Of a stretch of 9,704 nucleotides of DNA, positions 6,158-9,704 are shown piece by piece. Made by a program: the position numbers and the translations under genes. Source of the stretch: an uncultured archaeon (GTDB taxonomy: Archaea; Halobacteriota; Methanosarcinia; Methanosarcinales; Methanoperedenaceae); contig CABMIA010000054.1 of NCBI GenBank assembly GCA_902386085.1, positions 1 through 9,704 on the forward strand, given 5' to 3'. The first letter of the stretch is position 1, and every line of letters starts with the position of its first letter. The notes beneath the pieces were generated by a model. That model saw only the letters and a list, made by a program, of their open reading frames with translations, did not search any database and was not told where the DNA came from.

Positions 6158-6648
6158 CAACACAGGATAATTTAAAAGAGGCTTTCGCCGGGGAGTCGCA
6201 GGCGAACAGGAAATACCTGGCATTCGCAGAAAAGGCAGAGCAGGATGGTTACAGGCAGGTTGCAAAGCTGTTCCGGGCGGCAGCGGCGGCAGAGACGGTC
6301 CACGCCCTGAACCACCTGAGAATAATGGGAGGCGTCGGCAAAACAGAAAATAACCTGAAAGACGCGATTGCAGGTGAGACTGCGGAGTTCAGGGAAATGT
6401 ATCCTAAATTCATAGAGGCCGCCAGGAAAGAAAAAGCATCTGATGCCGTTATCCTCACCTTTGACGTTGCAAATAAAGTCGAAAAGATCCACGCCGGTCT
6501 TTACAAAAATGCCCTGGATAACCTTGGCATGAATGAGGAAGTGGACTATTATGTCTGTCAGATATGCGGCAACACAGTGGAAAAAGGGGCGCCGGAGAGG
6601 TGTCCGATATGCAACGCTCCGAAGGAAATGTTCAGGAAGATAGATTGA
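6154..6648 (+). CDS. rbr: Rubrerythrin
   Basis: Rubrerythrin is a cytoplasmic non-haem diiron peroxidase that reduces hydrogen peroxide in anaerobes, taking electrons through a rubredoxin-type iron centre. The 164-residue protein has the complete layout. The ferritin-like four-helix domain (about 1-125) carries paired ligand motifs: Glu14 in AGES, Glu47 and His50 in ETVH, Glu75 and Glu78 in AGETAEF, and Glu110 and His113 in EKIH. The C-terminal rubredoxin-like domain has Cys135 and Cys138 (YYVCQICG) and Cys150 and Cys153 (RCPIC). The length is somewhat shorter than the classic clostridial protein, as in many archaeal forms. A strong AGGTGA precedes the ATG. The flavodoxin gene begins 9 bases after its stop, so the two are co-transcribed, and the flavodoxin is a plausible electron donor or partner. 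Confidence 0.95.
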   Translation: MTTQDNLKEAFAGESQANRKYLAFAEKAEQDGYRQVAKLFRAAAAAETVHALNHLRIMGGVGKTENNLKDAIAGETAEFREMYPKFIEAARKEKASDAVILTFDVANKVEKIHAGLYKNALDNLGMNEEVDYYVCQICGNTVEKGAPERCPICNAPKEMFRKID

Positions 6649-6657
6649 GGTGAGATA

Positions 6658-7086
6658 ATGGCTAAACTTGCGATAATATACGGGACAGGTTTTGGCAATA
6701 CAGGCATCATGGCAAAAGCCATCGAGGAAGGGGCAAAGAGCGCAGGTGCGGATGTTGTCATTAAGAAAGTGGATCAGGCTTCGCCTGCCGATGCTGAGAA
6801 CGCCGATGCGGTAGCAATAGGTCTTGCGACCTACAAAGGGGCAGGGATGCCAACGGTTATAAAATTCGTAGAAAACCTGGCTAAAATTTCCCTGAAAGGC
6901 AAGGTGGGAACAGCATTCGGGTCATACGGGTGGAGCGGGGAAGGACCGATAGTCATAACGAAGATGCTCAAAGGCTACGGCATGAAGGTGCTCGAACCGC
7001 CTCTTCGGATAAAACGCATTCCTGAGGAGGAAGGCATCGAGGAGTGCAAGAGGTTGGGAAAGCAGATAGCAGAGATGATACAATAA
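6658..7086 (+). CDS. Stand-alone flavodoxin, FprA C-terminal-domain type
   Basis: This is a 142-residue FMN-binding electron carrier. The phosphate-binding loop is at residues 9-15 (GTGFGNT). The second FMN-contact region reads GLATYKGAGMP, and the aromatic isoalloxazine loop reads FGSYGWSGEG, with Tyr90 and Trp92. The GSYGWSGEGP motif and the acidic C-terminal helix (PEEEGIEECKRLGKQIAEM) resemble the flavodoxin domain of FprA-type flavo-diiron proteins (F420H2 oxidases). The metallo-beta-lactamase diiron domain is absent, so it cannot reduce oxygen by itself. GAGGTGA at 6647-6653 overlaps the rubrerythrin stop and gives tight coupling. The context suggests electron transfer to rubrerythrin or to the downstream iron-sulfur protein. 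The FMN would come from RibK, encoded about 3.4 kb away. Confidence 0.9.
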   Translation: MAKLAIIYGTGFGNTGIMAKAIEEGAKSAGADVVIKKVDQASPADAENADAVAIGLATYKGAGMPTVIKFVENLAKISLKGKVGTAFGSYGWSGEGPIVITKMLKGYGMKVLEPPLRIKRIPEEEGIEECKRLGKQIAEMIQ

Positions 7087-7146
7087 TAAAATAACACACC
7101 AGTTTCGGAGATATCAATAAGGGATTGGAGAACATATTATTCCTGA

Positions 7147-7989
7147 ATGAAACCTGAAACCCTGAAGAAAGACCTGTTAAAAAAATGCAAAAGCCTCGTG
7201 ATCCCTCTTGTGGGTTTTGCCCCGGTGGAGAGATGGGAAAAGCCGCCCCGAGAGCTTCCGAATGTGCTTTCACCATGGATCCCTGAAGAATTCTGGCCGC
7301 AGTCCATATACCCTGAGGCCAGAACAGTAATAGTAATAGGACTGCCTGTGCCGCTGCCCATTCTGGAAACAGCGCCGTCTATCTATTATCATGAACTTTA
7401 TAAAACAGTGAATTCAATGCTTGATTCAAAAGCCTGTGAAATAGCCAATTTCCTTGTCGAAAAAGGTCACGCCGCTGTTTATCTGCCCAGGGATGCTTAC
7501 GGCGACATAAAAATATTGATAGATAATCCCTTCGCCTTTTTCTCGCACAAGCATGCGGCATACCTTGCAGGTCTTGGCTCCTTCGGGCAGAACAATGTTC
7601 TCCTGACACCGGAATACGGGCCAAGGGTCAGGTTCACGTCCATCTTCACCACCGCTGTGATAAAACCGGATCCGATCATGACCAAGGATTTATGCACAAG
7701 ATGCCTCCTATGCGTGAAGAACTGCCCCGTGGGCGCGATACCAAAAGCAGGGGATTTCCCTCCAGCAGTGGATAAAAAACGCTGCGCGATAAGAAGCGCG
7801 GAACTCAGGGATGAGTACAGGTCCCCGTGCGGCATATGTATCAAGGTCTGCCCTGTGGGAAAAGACCGTGAGCTGTTCGGGCGGAAAAATATTTCCATCT
7901 ACTCAGATAAAAATAAAAAATTTGAAAAATATCACAGGGCATGGGAGCATGTCAGGAAATATGGAAGCAAAGAGAGGGCTAAAATATAA
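7147..7989 (+). CDS. QueG-like (epoxyqueuosine reductase family) 4Fe-4S protein
   Basis: The 280-residue protein resembles the core of epoxyqueuosine reductase and reductive dehalogenases, which use cobalamin and two 4Fe-4S clusters. The N-terminal part has YPEARTVIVIGLPVPLP (about 55-71) and HAAYLAGLGSFGQNNVLLTPEYGPRVRF, the segments that surround the corrinoid in that family. The ferredoxin part has Cys183, 186, 189 and 193 (CTRCLLCVKNCP), then Cys213 in RCAIRSAELR, then Cys228, 231 and 235 (CGICIKVCP), enough for two clusters. It lacks the C-terminal HEAT repeats of full-length QueG (usually well over 300 residues). Archaea of this kind are expected to make archaeosine and not queuosine, so the substrate is unknown. 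An in-frame TGA lies directly before the ATG, fixing the earliest start. No ribosome site is seen, so translation may be leaderless. It follows the flavodoxin by 60 bp. Confidence 0.82.
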   Translation: MKPETLKKDLLKKCKSLVIPLVGFAPVERWEKPPRELPNVLSPWIPEEFWPQSIYPEARTVIVIGLPVPLPILETAPSIYYHELYKTVNSMLDSKACEIANFLVEKGHAAVYLPRDAYGDIKILIDNPFAFFSHKHAAYLAGLGSFGQNNVLLTPEYGPRVRFTSIFTTAVIKPDPIMTKDLCTRCLLCVKNCPVGAIPKAGDFPPAVDKKRCAIRSAELRDEYRSPCGICIKVCPVGKDRELFGRKNISIYSDKNKKFEKYHRAWEHVRKYGSKERAKI

Positions 7990-8002
7990 CATCAGCCTGT
8001 TG

Positions 8003-8911
8003 TCATATTCCTAAAGTGACATTCTTGCCGCTGCCTGCATTGCTGAGATTAGTCGCGTTGCCGACATCGGGCGCGATCGAAATATTCCCTGACGGTTTAA
8101 CTGTGCCTGGCGGTGCAAGAAAATCCGCAATATTGTAGATCAATCTGTTGTTATCCATGACATTATACGGCTCGGATAGAAATGTGACATCCCCGATTGC
8201 AATAATGCGCGAATCCATCGCCTCAACTGCAACGGGGTATCTTCCTTTTACTCCGCTGCTTGAAGAGTATGTCTCATTATCCGTGAATATAATGCCATTC
8301 CCGAAAACTGAACCCGGGGTATAGAAAACGATCCTGTGCAGCCCTTTTGTGATATTTTTCTCAGTGAATTCCGTAAGATAAATGTATTTGAAATTCCCGT
8401 CATTCTCTTTCAAATTGTACAGGTAGTCATTCCAGAAAAGTATGCCGAATTCAGAGGCCAGTGAGTTAATCGAGCTCTTATTTATCGGTTCAGATAGCAT
8501 AAGCAACCTGCCGTCCCGGTTGATAAAATCCTTTACCGATTTTACATATTCTTCCGAAAACGAAGCAGCAGGTGAGATAACCACGAAGGATGTTACATCT
8601 GACAGGTTCTTATCCAGGTCAGAGCCGTCCTTCAGGTATTCAATATGATATCCCCGCGCCATTATCCGGGAGAGGAGGAAATTCATGTCGTCCGGATCGA
8701 ACTTGTTCCCGTGGGACATATCGATCAGAACAGTTCCGCTGCCTTTTGTAAAGCTGTCGTTTATTTCAAGAGGCACGGACGAATTCACATTAATCCCTAA
8801 AAAATCCGGCTCTTTGACCTGGGACGGGATATATATACCCCTGTAGAAAAACAATACCTGCGCCAGGAAAACGATTGCAGTCACAAGTAAGACAAAGTGC
8901 AGCTTTCTCAT
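8003..8911 (-). CDS. Membrane-anchored DUF4350-type extracytoplasmic protein
   Basis: The 302-residue protein has an uncleaved-looking N-terminal membrane helix (about 5-23), then an extracytoplasmic domain. The segment VLIDMSHGNKFDPDDMNFL (about 61-79), followed by GYHIEYL, and the later SFVVISPAASFSEEYVKSVKDFI and GRLLMLSEP, match the DUF4350/GldG-like fold, a Rossmann-like glutamine-amidotransferase-related fold without an obvious catalytic Cys. About ten N-x-S/T sequons are present, four of them in the last 30 residues, which fits an external, glycosylated domain. The start is supported by GGAGG at 8920-8916. Its ATG overlaps the stop of the upstream protease gene (ATGA), so both are translated together. 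Its 3' end lies 13 bp from the convergent QueG-like gene. The molecular function is unknown; an envelope role with the protease is inferred. Confidence 0.8.
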   Translation of the reverse strand: MRKLHFVLLVTAIVFLAQVLFFYRGIYIPSQVKEPDFLGINVNSSVPLEINDSFTKGSGTVLIDMSHGNKFDPDDMNFLLSRIMARGYHIEYLKDGSDLDKNLSDVTSFVVISPAASFSEEYVKSVKDFINRDGRLLMLSEPINKSSINSLASEFGILFWNDYLYNLKENDGNFKYIYLTEFTEKNITKGLHRIVFYTPGSVFGNGIIFTDNETYSSSSGVKGRYPVAVEAMDSRIIAIGDVTFLSEPYNVMDNNRLIYNIADFLAPPGTVKPSGNISIAPDVGNATNLSNAGSGKNVTLGI

Positions 8912-9704
8912 TGATCCTCCAGTTCCTGGTATATGTAATAATTTGCCGGAGTAACTGTTTTATTCATTTCGGCAAGCCCGTGGAACTTCCCGGTAAATGT
9001 GATGTTCATAGCGTCATTTATGTTTAACGTATCGTAATTTGCAATACCTGCAATACCTGCAGCTTTCCGTACCGCATCGGAGTCGGTCCCTATGGCATCT
9101 GCAAGGCCATATTTTACTCCTTCCGAGCCCAGGAATATCTCGGCAGTCGACAGGCGCTCAGGGTCGATGTGAAGTTTATCTCCCCGCTGGGATACCACTG
9201 CCTCAAGGAATGCCTTTTTAATGGCCTCCACCTGGAATGCATAGCTTTTCCTGGACTTTCCTGAAGCCTTGAACGGCCCTGTGGTTATCTGTTCGCCATC
9301 CGGTTTCCATACCTCAGGCAGCGATGAAATCACGCCAATACTGCCTATTTCTGATGAAGGTTTAACATAGATGAAGTCTGCCGCCGAAGAAACGTAATAT
9401 CCTCCTGACAGGGCACTGCCGTCTACAGCGATAACGACCGGCTTTTTTGCCCTTAATCTCAGAACTTCAAGATATATCTCCTCGATCTTCGATACTTCGC
9501 CGCCGGGGGAATCCATGATAATATTAACGGCTTTGATGGAGGAGTCGTCTTCTGCAAATTTTATCATACTTATTATGTCATCCTTGGTGCCCGAAGCAAG
9601 AAAAGGAGTGTCAAGTTTGATTATTCCAACCTTCGGAACCCCAATGAGAAGGTTGAAAAGAACTACGCCGATAACCGCAGAAACGATGAAAAGAAAAATG
9701 CGGG
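8908..9704 (-). CDS. sppA: Signal peptide peptidase SppA-type serine protease (5' end outside the window)
   Basis: This is an S49-family membrane serine protease, which cleaves leftover signal peptides and membrane-protein fragments outside the membrane. The frame is open to the right edge and 264 residues are visible, so the true start lies beyond 9704; the ATG at 9567 would cut the fold. Visible residues 1-21 form a membrane helix, then PKVGIIKLDTPF begins the protease domain. MDSPGGEV (63-70) is the oxyanion-region motif. The nucleophile is Ser99 in ALSGGYYVSSAAD (codon 9408-9406). A downstream lysine in GPFKASGK (Lys145, 9270-9268) is the likely general base by position, though I cannot fix it without an alignment. 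GSEGVKYGLADAIG is the usual SppA motif near the end. It is a single-domain archaeal/Bacillus-type form. The tail has NIT and NKT sequons. The stop overlaps the next gene by ATGA. Confidence 0.92.
   Translation of the reverse strand, partial: RIFLFIVSAVIGVVLFNLLIGVPKVGIIKLDTPFLASGTKDDIISMIKFAEDDSSIKAVNIIMDSPGGEVSKIEEIYLEVLRLRAKKPVVIAVDGSALSGGYYVSSAADFIYVKPSSEIGSIGVISSLPEVWKPDGEQITTGPFKASGKSRKSYAFQVEAIKKAFLEAVVSQRGDKLHIDPERLSTAEIFLGSEGVKYGLADAIGTDSDAVRKAAGIAGIANYDTLNINDAMNITFTGKFHGLAEMNKTVTPANYYIYQELEDQ

Noticed and set aside
7497..7898. 133-residue minus-strand open frame
   Set aside because: It is antisense to the cysteine-motif region of the QueG-like gene. Its composition looks like a mirrored coding strand and not a protein.
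9041..9061. Tandem 9-base repeat (CAATACCTG) in the protease gene
   Set aside because: Two copies only. It encodes a short Ala-Gly-Ile repetition in a helix-like stretch and is in frame, so it is ordinary coding sequence.
9567..9567. ATG at 9567-9565 as the start of the SppA gene
   Set aside because: The frame continues upstream with a membrane helix and the first strand of the protease domain, both typical of SppA. Starting at 9567 would remove them.
1..9704. CRISPR array, tRNA, insertion sequence or Borg-type tandem repeat signature
   Set aside because: No regularly spaced repeats, cloverleaf-like segments, transposase motifs or perfect intergenic tandem repeats were seen. Almost all DNA is accounted for by ordinary genes.

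Overview
The window reads as chromosomal DNA of a methanogen-type archaeon, most likely Methanosarcinales or a Methanoperedens-like relative. The grounds are a CTP-type riboflavin kinase fused to a winged helix next to an archaeal RibB, A/T-rich TATA-like boxes close to start codons, Shine-Dalgarno sites of the GAGGTGA/AGGTGA type, and a large modular surface protein. The lineage is an inference from protein flavour, not from a marker gene.

Layout. 1-2462 (minus) is the N-terminal 820 codons of a secreted multidomain surface protein that runs off the left edge. It has a signal peptide, several beta-sandwich modules, a pappalysin-like scarf module and the start of a tandem 112-residue repeat. 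A divergent promoter region (2463-2631) leads to ribK-ribB (2632-4007, plus), which are coupled by an ATGA overlap and act in FMN/riboflavin synthesis. A hairpin at 4014-4030 separates ribB from a convergent small winged-helix regulator (4071-4445, minus). A 283-bp divergent spacer carries a perfect 10-bp inverted repeat abutting a TATA-like box upstream of lysA (4729-6054, plus), which encodes diaminopimelate decarboxylase.

Downstream of lysA on the same strand lie rubrerythrin (6154-6648), a stand-alone flavodoxin resembling the C-terminal domain of FprA-type flavoproteins (6658-7086), and a short QueG-like iron-sulfur protein (7147-7989). Together they look like an oxygen/peroxide-defence or low-potential electron-transfer cluster. 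Converging on it from the right are a membrane-anchored DUF4350-type protein (8003-8911, minus) and an SppA-type serine protease (8908-9704, minus, 5' end outside the window), also coupled by an ATGA overlap and probably one envelope operon.

The genes are mostly recognisable families, and I do not see a clearly new system. The points most worth a second look are: a His-to-Gln change at the expected metal-ligand position of RibB; the inverted repeat at the lysA promoter; the QueG-like protein beside rubrerythrin and flavodoxin in a lineage not expected to make queuosine; the doubled ribosome-binding site and possible overlapping 20-codon leader before rubrerythrin; and the modular surface protein. 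No tRNA, rRNA, CRISPR array, insertion sequence or integrase was seen.
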